Source: Planctomycetota bacterium
GTDB taxonomy: Bacteria; Planctomycetota; Planctomycetia; Planctomycetales; Planctomycetaceae
DNA: 64,000 nt
Assembly: GCA_018242525.1 (NCBI GenBank)
Contig: JAFEBS010000010.1
Coordinates: forward strand, 62,001 to 126,000
Direction: 5' to 3'
A program made the translations under genes and the position numbers. Positions within the stretch are counted from its first letter, which is position 1; every line of letters begins with the position of its first letter. The notes below the pieces were generated by a model that was not told where the DNA came from, ran no database searches, and saw only the letters and a program-made list of their open reading frames with translations. Positions 36,487 to 46,718 of this stretch are shown here, in pieces.

Positions 36487-36897
36487 GACCCCGATGCCTC
36501 CCTCGCTGACGCTTCGGGTTACATGTCTAAGGTTAAGAGCCCCTTGGAAACATCCTCCAAGTCGAATTTCGGCGTCGTGGTATCAGTTTTGGCGAATCTG
36601 TGACAGGAGATTCATCGTCTATGGCGATGACAATTCGGGATTGCCATAATTCCTGGCGCTGATTGTCCGCGCGTTGGCAGTCTGTGCAGGTTCCAATCTT
36701 CGTGCTAAAATGTCGGCTTGAAGTTGGGGCGGTTTCCATTCGAAAAAATGACTTCGGTCGCGAATCGGCCCGACATGGCCGATAGAAGTGTCCGCATCTG
36801 CGGCCCATCTGCGGTCGATTTCCCTGAATGAAGCTGTCACGTACAATTCCCGCGCGATCCCGATAGTACCATTGTTTTTGCTCAAGGCTGACCACCG
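36487..36897. other. intergenic region upstream of aceE, with an interspersed motif
   Basis: This 411-base gap should hold the aceE promoter. At 36497-36521 lies cctccctcgctgacgcttcg followed by ggtta, which I recall as a common interspersed sequence in planctomycetes (memory, not a search). No Shine-Dalgarno is evident before the aceE ATG, and no terminator or RNA gene is clear. Confidence 0.4.
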
Positions 36898-39648
36898 ATG
36901 GCGACCGTTCTGCAAGCTCCCCCCGCCAATCGACCCGCATCTGCTGCGCCTGCCGCAACGCCGGATGCGGGGCACGAAGAAGTGTCTGACGTACCGGTCG
37001 TCGTCCTCGATCCACAGGAGGTCGATGAATGGCTGGAGTCCGTCGACGACATCCTGCACCGACATGGCCCCGGGGCACTCAGCCAACTGCTGATGCGACT
37101 GTACTCCCGCGCCCAGGCTCAGGGGGTCCCCATTATCCCGTCGCTGACCACGCCGTACTCGAACACGATTCCCGTCGAAGCCGAACCGGAGTATCCCGGT
37201 GACCCGATCATCGAACGGAAGTTGCGCAGCGTGATTCGCTGGAATGCCATGGCGATGGTGGTGCGAGCCTATCAGGGTTCCAACGTCGGCGGTCATATTG
37301 CCACATTCGCGTCCTCGGCCACGCTCGTGGAAACGGGGTTCAATCACTTTTTTCACGCGCGCACGGCCGAACACACGGGCGACATGGTCTATTTCCAGGG
37401 ACATTCCTCGCCGGGGATGTATTCGCGCGCGTTTGTGGAAGGGCGCTTGTCTGAAGAGACGTTGGTGAAGTTCCGTCGCGAGTTGCCGCGCGGGACCGGT
37501 TTGTCGTCCTATCCGCATCCCTGGTTGATGCCCGACTTCTGGCAGTTCCCCACGGTCTCGATGGGGCTCGGCCCGATTTGTTCGATTTACCAGGCACGGT
37601 TTCTGCGTTACATGCTGCACCGGAACCTGCTGGACACCTCCAAATCCCGCGTCTGGGCCTTTCTGGGCGACGGGGAAATCGACGAACCCGAATCGCTGGG
37701 CGCCATCTCGATGGCCTCGCGAGAAAAGCTGGACAACCTGACCTGGGTCGTCAACTGCAACCTGCAGCGATTGGATGGACCTGTCCGGGGCAACGGCAAG
37801 ATCATCCAGGAACTGGAAGGGATCTTCCGCGGTGCTGGCTGGAACGTCATTAAACTGGTCTGGGGGAGCGATTGGGATCCGCTGTTCGAGGCAGATGAGT
37901 CCGGCATCCTGGTGAAGACACTGGGTGAAGTCGTCGATGGCCAGTTCCAGAAATACAGCGTCGAAACCGGCGAATACATTCGCAACGACTTCTTCGGTCG
38001 CCACCCGGACCTGCTGAAACTGGTGGAGCATCTGACCGATGACCAGATCACACATCTGCGTCGCGGCGGTCACGATCCGATCAAGGTTTACGCGGCCCTA
38101 AAGGCGGCCACGGACCACAAGGGGGCACCGACGGTTGTCCTGGCCCATACCGTCAAGGGCTTCGGCCTGGGCCCTGAGGCTGAAGGAAAAAACACCGCTC
38201 ACCAGACGAAGGGGCTGAACGAAAAGTCCCTGCTGCTGGTCCGGGACCGGTTTAGCCTGCCGCTGACCGATGAACAGGCCAAGGCCGCGATCTTCTATCG
38301 ACCGCCGGCCGACAGCCCGGAAATGAAGTATCTGCACGAGCATCGTCAGAAACTGGGCGGATACCTGCCCGCACGCGTTCCCACGACCGAGCGGCTGGTC
38401 ATTCCCGCGGTGGCACACCTGGTCGAAGAAGCCGCCACATCCACGCGCGAACGGTCGACCACCACAGTCCTGTCAGAAACGATCAAATCGCTGATCCGTG
38501 ACAAGAACCTGGGCAAACGAGTCGTGCCGATCATTCCTGACGAAGCTCAGACGTTCGGAATGGAAGCGTTGTTCAGCCTGTTCGGGATCTATTCCAGCAA
38601 AGGCCAGCTTTATACCCCCGTCGATGCGGGGACATCGAAGGCCTACAAGGAATCGCTGACGGGACAAATCCTGATGGAAGGGATCGACGAAGCGGGCGCG
38701 ATGTCGTCATTCGTCGCCGCTGGGACTGCCTACGCCAATGTCGGCTACACCATGATCCCCTTCTACATTTACTACTCGATGTTCGGCTTCCAGCGGGTTG
38801 GGGATCTGATCTGGCTGGCAGGCGATTCACGCTGCAAGGGATTCCTGTGCGGAGGGACTTCCGGCCGAACGACCCTGAACGGGGAAGGATTGCAGCACGA
38901 AGACGGGCATAGCCAGTTGATGGCCGGAACCGTTCCGAACCTGATCGCCTATGACCCCGCCTATGGCTATGAACTGTGCGTGATCATCCACGATGGCCTG
39001 CGCAGGATGTACGCCGAAGGAGAAGACGTCTTCTACTACTTGTCGGTCTATAACGAAAACTATGTGATGCCAACCATGCCTGCAGGCGTGGAAGAAGGAA
39101 TCATCAAGGGGATGTATCCCCTCGATCCAACCATTCCCGCCAAGAAGCGGTCGGCGCGCCCCCAACTTCTGGGTAGCGGCCCGCTGTTGAACGAGGCGAT
39201 TCGGGCCCAGAAGATCCTGGCCGAAAAGTTCGGCGTCGAAGCGGATGTCTGGAGTGTCACCAGCTACAACGAATTGAAACGGGATGCTCAATCGATCTCC
39301 CGCTGGAACCGGTTGCATCCCGATCAGAAGCCGAAGGTCAGCTATATCGAGCAGGCACTTGCCGGCCTGAAGGGGCCGTTCATTTCGACCAGCGACAACG
39401 TGCAACTGGTGGCAGAACAGATTCGTCCGTATGTCCCCGGGGCGTACACCGTTTGCGGCACCGATGGATTCGGCCGCAGCGAAACCCGCGAAGCGTTGCG
39501 GCGGCATTTTGAAATCGATGCCGAATCGGTCGCTTACACGACCCTGGTGACCCTCAGCAAGGAAGGGCGGTTTGACGCCAGGAAGCTGCCGCAGGCCCTG
39601 AAGGAACTGAACCTCGATTCGGAAAAAGTGGACCCGGCAACCGCTTGA
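36898..39648 (+). CDS. aceE: pyruvate dehydrogenase E1 component, homodimeric type
   Basis: The product is 916 residues, in the usual range for AceE-type E1. It decarboxylates pyruvate with thiamine diphosphate and passes the acetyl group to the lipoyl domain of E2. The thiamine-binding motif GDGEIDEPESLG (about residue 257) continues into NLTWVVNCNLQRLDGPVRGN, and GNVGGHIATFASSA-like and GHSSPGMYSRAFVEGRL segments are typical. The first ~35 residues are Ala/Pro-rich. aceF and lpd follow on the same strand. A 19-base hairpin separates it from aceF. Confidence 0.97.
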   Translation: MATVLQAPPANRPASAAPAATPDAGHEEVSDVPVVVLDPQEVDEWLESVDDILHRHGPGALSQLLMRLYSRAQAQGVPIIPSLTTPYSNTIPVEAEPEYPGDPIIERKLRSVIRWNAMAMVVRAYQGSNVGGHIATFASSATLVETGFNHFFHARTAEHTGDMVYFQGHSSPGMYSRAFVEGRLSEETLVKFRRELPRGTGLSSYPHPWLMPDFWQFPTVSMGLGPICSIYQARFLRYMLHRNLLDTSKSRVWAFLGDGEIDEPESLGAISMASREKLDNLTWVVNCNLQRLDGPVRGNGKIIQELEGIFRGAGWNVIKLVWGSDWDPLFEADESGILVKTLGEVVDGQFQKYSVETGEYIRNDFFGRHPDLLKLVEHLTDDQITHLRRGGHDPIKVYAALKAATDHKGAPTVVLAHTVKGFGLGPEAEGKNTAHQTKGLNEKSLLLVRDRFSLPLTDEQAKAAIFYRPPADSPEMKYLHEHRQKLGGYLPARVPTTERLVIPAVAHLVEEAATSTRERSTTTVLSETIKSLIRDKNLGKRVVPIIPDEAQTFGMEALFSLFGIYSSKGQLYTPVDAGTSKAYKESLTGQILMEGIDEAGAMSSFVAAGTAYANVGYTMIPFYIYYSMFGFQRVGDLIWLAGDSRCKGFLCGGTSGRTTLNGEGLQHEDGHSQLMAGTVPNLIAYDPAYGYELCVIIHDGLRRMYAEGEDVFYYLSVYNENYVMPTMPAGVEEGIIKGMYPLDPTIPAKKRSARPQLLGSGPLLNEAIRAQKILAEKFGVEADVWSVTSYNELKRDAQSISRWNRLHPDQKPKVSYIEQALAGLKGPFISTSDNVQLVAEQIRPYVPGAYTVCGTDGFGRSETREALRRHFEIDAESVAYTTLVTLSKEGRFDARKLPQALKELNLDSEKVDPATA

Positions 39649-39691
39649 TCTGACAGCGGTCTGGCTGCCAGCCCACACGAATCCTCACTGT

Positions 39692-39710
39692 GACGGGACA
39701 CCGTCCCGTC
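39692..39710. other. intercistronic hairpin between aceE and aceF
   Basis: A perfect 8-bp stem, GACGGGAC and GTCCCGTC with loop ACC, sits in the middle of the 103-base aceE-aceF spacer. There is no T-run. It may stabilise the 3' end of a processed aceE mRNA or tune E1:E2 expression; both are inference. Confidence 0.55.
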
Positions 39711-39751
39711 CGGCGCAAACCATCGAACATCCGATTCCGAAAGACTGACGA

Positions 39752-41008
39752 ATGGCGATTGAATTCAAGGCCGATAATCTCGGCGATGGCGTGAAAAGCG
39801 GCGACGTGGCGTCGATCATGGTGGCGGTCGGTGACACGATCGAAGCCGATCAAATCGTCATGGAAATTGAAACCGACAAGGCGGTCCTCGGCCTGCCGTG
39901 CCCGCATGCCGGAACCGTGACCGCGATCCTGGTCAAGAAGGGCCAGACGATCAAGCCGGGTCAACCGGTGCTCTCTCTCGAACCAAGCGGGGCTCCTGCG
40001 GCCAGCGTGAACGGCGGAGCGAAGGCTGGGGTCGTGGCCGCGATCGCCGCACCCGCCAAGGCTGCTCCGGCATCCACCGCCACGATCGCCCGGGCACCGC
40101 TGCCCGAATCCGGTGGGCGAGATCTGCCGTTGCCGGCCGGTCCCGCCACGCGCCGCCTGGCTCGGGAACTGGGTTTAAACCTGGCGAGCATCAACGGTAC
40201 GGGATCCGGCGGTCGCATCACGCTGGAAGACGTCGCCCGGGCCGCTGCAGGCGGTGGTGGCGGACGGGGCGTTGTCGAACCGCCGCTGCCCGACTTCGCT
40301 CAATTCGGACCCGTCGATCGTCAGGCGTTCTCCAAGCTGCAGAAGACTGCTGCGAATAACCTGACCCTGGCCTGGCAGTTGATTCCGCACGTCACTCAGC
40401 ACGATCTGTCCGATATCACCGAAACGGAAGCGGCTCGCAAGCGGTTTGTGGAAACAGCACCGAAGGGAACGCCCAAGGTCACGATGACCGCCCTGGCCAT
40501 GAAGGCCGCGGTCGCCTGCCTGAAGGAATTCCCGCAGTTCAATGCCAGCTACGATTCTTCCAAGGCCGAAGTCGTGCTGAAGCGGTACTACAACATCGGT
40601 GTCGCCGTGGATACTCCCACGGGCCTGCTGGTCCCCGTGATCCGCAACGTCGATCAAAAGTCCGTCCTGCAACTGGCCGCCGAATTGACGGAACTGGCCG
40701 GCAAGGCCCGCGATCGCAAGTTGCAGATGAGCGACATGCAGGGGGGAACCTTTACGATCACGAATCTGGGCGGAGTCGGCGGGACGGCGTTCACACCGAT
40801 TGTGAACTATCCGGAAGTTGCCATCCTGGGAATGTCCCGCAGCCAGAAGCAGTTGCAACTGATCGCAGGCGATCTGTCGGAACGCCTGATGCTGCCGCTG
40901 TCACTGTCGTACGATCATCGCGTCATCAACGGAGCAGACGCCGCGCGATTCACGGTGAAGCTGGCCAACATGCTCAGCGATGCATTTCGCCTGTTGATCG
41001 AATGCTGA
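39752..41008 (+). CDS. aceF: dihydrolipoamide acetyltransferase (pyruvate dehydrogenase E2)
   Basis: The product is 418 residues. Residues 1-76 form one lipoyl domain with the lipoylation motif ETDKAVLG (Lys43). An Ala/Pro linker follows, then a peripheral-subunit-binding domain (about 127-165, [20 protein letters not shown]) and the catalytic domain, ending with [16 protein letters not shown], which holds the active-site His and Asp. Only one lipoyl domain is present, whereas Escherichia coli AceF has three. It transfers acetyl groups to CoA in the PDH core. Start ATG 39752; the upstream gaaagactgac is a weak ribosome-binding site. Confidence 0.97.
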   Translation: MAIEFKADNLGDGVKSGDVASIMVAVGDTIEADQIVMEIETDKAVLGLPCPHAGTVTAILVKKGQTIKPGQPVLSLEPSGAPAASVNGGAKAGVVAAIAAPAKAAPASTATIARAPLPESGGRDLPLPAGPATRRLARELGLNLASINGTGSGGRITLEDVARAAAGGGGGRGVVEPPLPDFAQFGPVDRQAFSKLQKTAANNLTLAWQLIPHVTQHDLSDITETEAARKRFVETAPKGTPKVTMTALAMKAAVACLKEFPQFNASYDSSKAEVVLKRYYNIGVAVDTPTGLLVPVIRNVDQKSVLQLAAELTELAGKARDRKLQMSDMQGGTFTITNLGGVGGTAFTPIVNYPEVAILGMSRSQKQLQLIAGDLSERLMLPLSLSYDHRVINGADAARFTVKLANMLSDAFRLLIEC

Positions 41009-41069
41009 TCCGTCCGGCGTCTACGCCGTCCCGACATTGAATTACAACCAGAATGAGATCGAACGAAAC

Positions 41070-42488
41070 ATGGCCGATACGAAGACGCAACTGCTGGTGC
41101 TGGGTGGTGGACCGGGCGGATATCCCGCGGCATTTGAAGCCGCGGATCATGGCATGCAGGTAACGCTGGTGGACGAAGGGGCGCAACCCGGCGGAGTCTG
41201 TCTGAACCGCGGCTGCATTCCGTCCAAGGCCCTGTTGCACATGGCCAAACTGATCAATGAAACGCGTGAGTCGGCCGAGCATGGTCTGACGTTCGCTTCG
41301 CCAAAAATAGACATCGCCAAGCTGCGATCATGGAAGGATACCAGCGTCGTCGGCAAACTGACCGGCGGAATCCGCGAACTGTGTCGGCTGCGGGGTGTCA
41401 ACCTGGTCACGGCGCGCGGCACCTTTCTGGATGCCAACACCATCGAAGTCAAACACGCCGATGGCAAGACCGACCGGATCTCGTTCGAAAAAGCGATCAT
41501 CGCCACGGGCTCTTCGCCGGCCGTGCCCCCGGTCTTTCAACTGGGTGATCCCCGGGTGATGGATTCCACGGGTGCGTTGGAACTGGCTGACATTCCTGGT
41601 TCACTGCTGGTTGTCGGCGGCGGATACATCGGTCTGGAAATGGGAACCGTCTACGCGGCATTCGGTTCCAAGGTCACTGTGGTGGAACTGACGCCGGATC
41701 TGCTGCCAGGAGCCGATCGCGACCTGGTCCGTCCCCTGCAGAAACGACTGGAAAAGCAATTCACTGCGATTCACCTGAACACCAAGGTCGAAGCCCTGAA
41801 GGCCACCAGGTCCGGTATCGAAGCAACACTGGCCGGTGAGGGAGTCGCCCCGAAGCAGACGTTTGACCGGGTCCTGGTCTCGATCGGCCGTCGCCCGAAC
41901 AACAAGGGATTTGGACTGGAAGCAACCGGTGTCGCCCTGGACGAAAAGGGCTTCATCAAGGTCGATGGACAGCGCCGCACGAATGTGCCGCACATCTATG
42001 CGATCGGTGATATCGCCGGGGAACCCATGCTGGCCCACAAGGCCACGCGTGAAGCAAAAGTCGCCGTCGAAGCGATGAATGGAGGCCCTGCCGAATTCGA
42101 CAACATGGCCATCCCCGCCGTGGTATTCACAGACCCCGAAGTGGCGTGGGTCGGCATGATGGAACGCGAAGCCGCCGCGAAGAACATCGAAGTCAAGGTG
42201 GTCAAGTTCAACTGGGCCGCTTCCGGCCGGGCGATCACGCTGGCCCGCAGCGAAGGTTTGACGAAATTGATCGTCGACCCCAAGACCGAGCGAATCCTGG
42301 GGGTTGGCCTAGTCGGTGTTGGTGCTGGCGAAATGATTGGCGAAGCGGCTCTGGCCGTGGAAACGGCCTGCGTCGCGCGGGATCTGGCCGAGACCATCCA
42401 CGCACATCCCACTCTCAGTGAAACGATCATGGAAGCAGCCGAAAGCGTTTACGCCCAGGCGACGCACTCCTACCGACCAAAGCGGTAG
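41070..42488 (+). CDS. lpdA: dihydrolipoamide dehydrogenase (E3)
   Basis: The product is about 472 residues. It has the FAD motif [14 protein letters not shown], the redox disulfide CLNRGC (Cys44, Cys49), the NAD-binding [17 protein letters not shown] and the C-terminal [20 protein letters not shown] with the His-Pro pair of the active site. It reoxidises dihydrolipoamide on E2, making NADH. The gene starts 61 bases after aceF, and the frame is open a little upstream from a TTG at 41037, but the ATG at 41070 fits the family N-terminus better. It completes an aceE-aceF-lpd operon. Confidence 0.96.
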   Translation: MADTKTQLLVLGGGPGGYPAAFEAADHGMQVTLVDEGAQPGGVCLNRGCIPSKALLHMAKLINETRESAEHGLTFASPKIDIAKLRSWKDTSVVGKLTGGIRELCRLRGVNLVTARGTFLDANTIEVKHADGKTDRISFEKAIIATGSSPAVPPVFQLGDPRVMDSTGALELADIPGSLLVVGGGYIGLEMGTVYAAFGSKVTVVELTPDLLPGADRDLVRPLQKRLEKQFTAIHLNTKVEALKATRSGIEATLAGEGVAPKQTFDRVLVSIGRRPNNKGFGLEATGVALDEKGFIKVDGQRRTNVPHIYAIGDIAGEPMLAHKATREAKVAVEAMNGGPAEFDNMAIPAVVFTDPEVAWVGMMEREAAAKNIEVKVVKFNWAASGRAITLARSEGLTKLIVDPKTERILGVGLVGVGAGEMIGEAALAVETACVARDLAETIHAHPTLSETIMEAAESVYAQATHSYRPKR

Positions 42489-42500
42489 GTGACGATTCGG

Positions 42501-43076
42501 TTATGGGGCGCCGAATTTTCGGTTGATCGACTTGAGCATCGACTGCTCGAGGGCTTCGTCGCGTCCTTTGGAAATCCATCCGGACGGAGTGGCCTGGCCG
42601 ACCACGGCATTCAGATCGCGGGCCAGGATGTTGTCGTCCAGAAATGTGGCGGCCCCCTGAAGATTGGCCGCCTTGGCGACGTCTTCCAGCTCCTTGTGGG
42701 CTTCGACACCAATCAGATACCCCCCCTGCACCGGGGTCACACTGACATACGCCTTGCGCCGGATCGATTGCAAAGTACTTTCCATCCGGTTCGCAGCTCC
42801 AACGGTGTCACCATGCCATGGTTCCAGCGCGCTGGCACCCGTTTTGTAACGCGTTTCCAGGACACCACCGAGCTTGTTCTCACGCTCGATCTCAAACAGG
42901 TAATCGTGAACGACATCCACTGTGTTTTCCCAGACCTCTTCGTGATTGTTCGCGCGCACGAAGACCGGATTCGTCACCGGTGGCCCAAAGTTCTGGACGG
43001 TGGCGCAGCCATTCGTCGCGGCGATCAAGACCGCCATGACGAGCATCGAACTGTTCTGGGTGATTTGTCGAATCAC
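42501..43076 (-). CDS. hypothetical lipoprotein
   Basis: The product is about 191 residues from a GTG at 43076. A signal peptide (SSMLVMAVLIAATNGC) ends with a lipobox-like ATNGC. The mature part has NHEEVWENTVDVVHDYLFEI and a segment (RRKAYVSVTPVQGGYLIGVEAHK) reminiscent of envelope lipoproteins with an alpha/beta fold. No catalytic motif is seen and I do not recognise a family. An ATG at 43046 is an alternative start. It converges on lpd with 12 bases between them. Confidence 0.7.
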   Translation of the reverse strand: MIRQITQNSSMLVMAVLIAATNGCATVQNFGPPVTNPVFVRANNHEEVWENTVDVVHDYLFEIERENKLGGVLETRYKTGASALEPWHGDTVGAANRMESTLQSIRRKAYVSVTPVQGGYLIGVEAHKELEDVAKAANLQGAATFLDDNILARDLNAVVGQATPSGWISKGRDEALEQSMLKSINRKFGAP

Positions 43077-43212
43077 GAGACTTGGCCGGGGAAAGGGGAG
43101 GTTTTTGTCACCGTATCGGCTGCCCCGTAATGTGACAGACAATCGGAATCCCCTCAAGATCGGTTCGCGATCTCCGTAACACGTGTTTAATAAATAAGTT
43201 GCGCGATGGTGT

Positions 43213-43569
43213 GTGAGTCGGCGGGCACCGTTTCCAAGTTCGTCGGGCATCGAACACGGACGATTGAGCGGCGGAGCCCTGATTGCCGTTGGTGAATCCG
43301 GTGTGATAGTCATGGAAGTTGTCAGCCCCGGTGTTCAGAATCGCGAACGTGATCTCGACGTGAAACGTCACGAATACGCGCGTGCCGGAATTGCCGAGTA
43401 CTGGATTGTCGATCTTGAGCAGCATTCAATCACGGTGTTGACCCTGGACGGGAACGCTTACCGAACTGCAGGCGAATACGGAATCACGCAGACCGCGCCA
43501 TCCGTTCTGCTTCCCGACTTTTCTGTCGAAGTACGAGCAGCATTCGATGCGGGTGAGGTGGCTGAGTAG
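43213..43569 (+). pseudogene. remnant of a Uma2-family endonuclease gene
   Basis: The 118-residue frame matches only the C-terminal half of Uma2 (DUF820) proteins: VMEVVSPGVQNRERDLDVKR (the acidic E and the later K/R are the usual nuclease-site region), then EYARAGIAEYWIVDLEQHSI and SVLLPDFSVEV. The usual ~80-90 residue N-terminal half is missing; the upstream sequence shows only a GTG start without a ribosome-binding site. Full-length Uma2 proteins are about 190-200 residues. The gene therefore appears truncated and probably inactive, though a short functional fragment cannot be excluded. Confidence 0.7.
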
Positions 43570-43689
43570 GGGATGCCTGGATTCCGCCGAAAAAAACTTT
43601 TGTCAAAAAGAATGCGCTTGCCGCAAAAAAGTCCGATCGGTAAGCTGGTTTCGGTCGATCCAAAGACAAAACGTCTGCGAGAGGTTGTC

Positions 43690-45354
43690 ATGTCTGAATC
43701 ATCCAAAGCTTATCAGCTATTGATCAAGGTCGCCCAGCGCATGCGATTGGCGGCTGTGGGACGAAGTTTCTATCTGGCGTTTCTAGCACTGTGTGCCACA
43801 TTCGCGGTGGTACTACTGGCGGTTCGCCTGTCCGGGCTGATGCCCGGTTTGCTGGATCCATCCCGTGAGACCTGGATGGCGCTGGCAGCAGTCCCGATCC
43901 TGTCAGGGCTGGTGGCGATGGTGCTGCATCACCGGCCTACGCTGCCCGACGCCGCCCGACTTGTTGATCAAACGACGGGTGCCAAAGATCTGTACCTGAC
44001 GTTGTCGCTGATTGATACGTCGGCCGGTGAGTATCAACCGCTTGTATTGAGATCCGCGGAAGCGCGTGCCGTGGGCGTGTTGCCGGAACGCGTCCTGCCG
44101 TTCACCTGGCACGAGCGGTTCTGGCATGCCGTGTGGCTCCCCGCCCTGGTCGCCGTTGGAGTGCTGTTCGTCCCTCAGCTCGATCCGTTTGGAAAAGTGG
44201 CCAAGGCGAACTTGGTCGCCAAACGCCAGGATCGGCTGGTCGAATCGAAAAAGGCGACTCAACTGCGTCTGGACATGGTCCAGCGCAAGCTTGAGGAACA
44301 TGACAAGGGGAATGCGACGGACGACGCCATCGAAGAGCTGAAGCTGGCCTTCAACAAGATGGTCCCGACCAAGCGCGAAGACAACCTGAAGTCGCTGATG
44401 GCTGAACAGAAGGATATCGGCAAACTGTGGCGCCAACTGAGTGCCGAGCGGTTGAAGGACATGATGGATTCGTCGACCTCCGGTGATCAGCAGTTCGGCT
44501 CGAACGAAGGCGAAAAGCTGGAGAAGTGGCAACAGGAACTGCAGGAGGGGGATGCCGGGGGCATTCAGAAGGAATTGCAGGACTTGAAGCAAGCCCTGCA
44601 AAAACTCGCTCAAACGAAGGATCCCGTCAAACGCGCCGAGTTGATGCAAGAACTGAAAGAACGGATGGAGGACCTGGAGAAGCTGGCAAAAGACAAGTTG
44701 CATAACGAAGACTTGGCCGCCGCGCTGGAACGCGCCATGCAGCAACTGGAACTGTCCGATCAGAAGGACTTGTCCCAGGATGCTCTGGAGTCGGCCATGG
44801 AATCGCTGGAGTTATCCCAGGCCGAAGTCAAGGACCTGGAACAGGCGATGAAGGATCTGAAAGAGTTGGAACAGGCCCTGAAGACGATCCAGCAGGCGAA
44901 AAAGCTGAACGACGGCGAAAAACTGGACGGCGAGCAAACCGCCGAATTCAAAACCCTGGCGGATTACGAAGCGTTGTACGCCGAACTACTGGCCGCGAAT
45001 GGAGCGGGCGAGGGAAATGGAGAAGGGGAGGGAGAAGGCGAAGGTGAGGGAATGGGCCAGCGCGGCTTCGGCAAAGGGGGCGCTGCTCCGGAAGACGATT
45101 CGCAAGTCACCGGCTTTAAAACGGAACAGTCCAAATCCCCGGTCGTCGCCGGCAAGATGCTGCTGTCGATGCAACAGAAGGGGGAAGCCGAAAAGGGAGA
45201 GGTTGTCCGCGACTATAAGGTCTTGCTGCAAACCGTCAAGCAGGGGGCCATGGAAGCACTGAATACCGAGCACATTCCGCCAGGCTACCACGAGGGGATC
45301 AAAGGCTATTTTGACGCTCTGGAAAAAACCAACGAAGCCAACAAACCCAAGTGA
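43690..45354 (+). CDS. membrane-anchored coiled-coil protein
   Basis: The product is about 554 residues. Two or three hydrophobic segments lie at about 25-50, 65-80 and 138-155 (FYLAFLALCATFAVVLLAVR and following), then Lys/Glu/Gln-rich coiled coil from about 175 to 430 with many repeats of LxxLxxxLxK. A Gly/Glu linker (GEGEGEGEGMGQRGFGKGG) precedes a short C-terminal region. The start is fixed by GAGAGG seven bases before the ATG at 43690. I see similarity in style to DUF4175-like proteins that often accompany MoxR/DUF58 systems, but no clear domain match. A terminator ends the transcript at 45383. Confidence 0.75.
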   Translation: MSESSKAYQLLIKVAQRMRLAAVGRSFYLAFLALCATFAVVLLAVRLSGLMPGLLDPSRETWMALAAVPILSGLVAMVLHHRPTLPDAARLVDQTTGAKDLYLTLSLIDTSAGEYQPLVLRSAEARAVGVLPERVLPFTWHERFWHAVWLPALVAVGVLFVPQLDPFGKVAKANLVAKRQDRLVESKKATQLRLDMVQRKLEEHDKGNATDDAIEELKLAFNKMVPTKREDNLKSLMAEQKDIGKLWRQLSAERLKDMMDSSTSGDQQFGSNEGEKLEKWQQELQEGDAGGIQKELQDLKQALQKLAQTKDPVKRAELMQELKERMEDLEKLAKDKLHNEDLAAALERAMQQLELSDQKDLSQDALESAMESLELSQAEVKDLEQAMKDLKELEQALKTIQQAKKLNDGEKLDGEQTAEFKTLADYEALYAELLAANGAGEGNGEGEGEGEGEGMGQRGFGKGGAAPEDDSQVTGFKTEQSKSPVVAGKMLLSMQQKGEAEKGEVVRDYKVLLQTVKQGAMEALNTEHIPPGYHEGIKGYFDALEKTNEANKPK

Positions 45355-45382
45355 TCCGCCGGCCTTGAATTCGCGTTGATTC

Positions 45383-45410
45383 CACGCCCGCACTGCGGGC
45401 GTGTTTTTTT
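45383..45410 (+). terminator. rho-independent terminator after the coiled-coil gene
   Basis: A GC-rich stem (cacgcccgca / tgcgggcgtg) is followed by seven Ts at 45404-45410, starting 29 bases after the stop codon. It is a textbook intrinsic terminator. Confidence 0.9.
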
Positions 45411-45623
45411 CCGCGACTTTGGGGGGGCTAAATCGCGCTGCAGGAACCTGGGACATGAGCCCGACAGGCGAGCGAGGGATCCGCCGCTGGGAAACCAACT
45501 CGATCATCCCTCACTGGCATTGCGGATGACTTCTGAAACTCGCCAAAGTAAAACCTCTCCTGCGAACCGCCACTCCTGCCTGTCGCTCGCGCGTCGGGCG
45601 AATGTCAGCAGACAGGAATTCCC

Positions 45624-46718
45624 TTGACCACTTCTCAAGAATCGAATGCCCGCTGGATGGTGCTGCTGCCGGTACTGGCAGTCACGCTGCTGGTGGCTTT
45701 ATGGTTGTTTCCCCGTTCCGGTGCGGGTTCGAATTCACTTGTCGTCTATTGTGCTCATGACGCTGTGTATGCGGATCAGATTCTGAAAGATTTCGAGCAT
45801 CAGACGGGGATTCATGTCGAGGTTCGTTACGACACCGAGGCGACCAAATCACTCGGTTTGATCAACCTGATCGTGCAGGAACAACGTGAGCCCCGGTGCG
45901 ATCTGTTCTGGAACAATGAACTCCTGGGAATGATGGACCTGCAATCGCAGGGATTGCTGGAGCCGTACCGGGGATCGGCCTGGCAACGATTGCCGGAAAA
46001 GTATCGAGATGCCGATGGCCACTGGGTTGGTTTTGGTGCCCGACTGCGGGTCATGATCGTCAATACGGACCGAATGGCGGCCGATGAACAGGTCATTGAG
46101 GAACTCGTCCATCGGGATGCCACGCGCGTCGCTGTGGCCAAGCCGCTGTTTGGAACCACGCTGACTCACTACACCGTTCTGTGGCATGCCTGGGGACCCG
46201 AACGGTTGAAGAAATGGCATCATGAACTGCGAGATCGCGGGCTGCGAGAAGTGAATGGGAATGGTCCTGTCAAAGATGTCGTGGCTGCTGGAACGTGCGA
46301 TGTCGGATTGACCGACACGGATGATCTGTTTGTCGCCATTGACGATCATCTGCCGGTTGACATGCTGCCCGTCCGGGTCGCGACGGAACCCAACCGGGAA
46401 ACGTCCATTTCCGGACTGTCTGAACAGGGAAAGAGCGCCCGGACAATCTGTATTCCCAACACGGCGGCCATCATTCGGGGCACGAAGCGATTGGAGGCGG
46501 CACGGAAACTGGTGGATTACCTGGCGTCAGCCGAGACAGAACTGGCGCTGGCTCAATCCAAATCCCGTCAGGTACCGCTGGGTGAGGTTGAGTCGTCGCG
46601 GTTGCCGGCAGAAGTGCAACGCATGAAACCCTGGGCGGACGAAGGGGTTGATCTGCGACCGTTGCTGTCCGATCGGCGCGAGTGCCTGCTGTGGCTGAAG
46701 TCGGAGTATGTGAAATGA
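45624..46718 (+). CDS. ferric-iron-type ABC substrate-binding protein
   Basis: The product is 364 residues, starting at a TTG with AGGAATTCCC upstream. An N-terminal hydrophobic segment (about 12-29, MVLLPVLAVTLLVALWLF) is a signal or anchor; no lipobox Cys is present. The mature fold is a type 2 binding protein like FutA/FbpA/AfuA: LVVYCAHDAVYADQILKDFE, then CDLFWNNELLGMMDL, then LFGTTLTHYTVLWHAWG and KDVVAAGTCDVGLTDTDD. A Fe3+ ligand set of Tyr residues is not obvious, so the cargo could differ. It heads a cluster with a permease and an ATPase. Confidence 0.8.
   Translation: MTTSQESNARWMVLLPVLAVTLLVALWLFPRSGAGSNSLVVYCAHDAVYADQILKDFEHQTGIHVEVRYDTEATKSLGLINLIVQEQREPRCDLFWNNELLGMMDLQSQGLLEPYRGSAWQRLPEKYRDADGHWVGFGARLRVMIVNTDRMAADEQVIEELVHRDATRVAVAKPLFGTTLTHYTVLWHAWGPERLKKWHHELRDRGLREVNGNGPVKDVVAAGTCDVGLTDTDDLFVAIDDHLPVDMLPVRVATEPNRETSISGLSEQGKSARTICIPNTAAIIRGTKRLEAARKLVDYLASAETELALAQSKSRQVPLGEVESSRLPAEVQRMKPWADEGVDLRPLLSDRRECLLWLKSEYVK

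Noticed and set aside
36619..38073. 484-codon open frame antisense to aceE
   Set aside because: Codon shadow of a GC-rich gene; aceE on the plus strand has full family motifs, while the antisense product has no recognisable domain or start signal.
43590..43645. Promoter before the coiled-coil gene (ttgtca at 43600)
   Set aside because: The -35-like hexamer is good but no acceptable -10 lies 16-18 bases downstream, so it is not listed as a feature.
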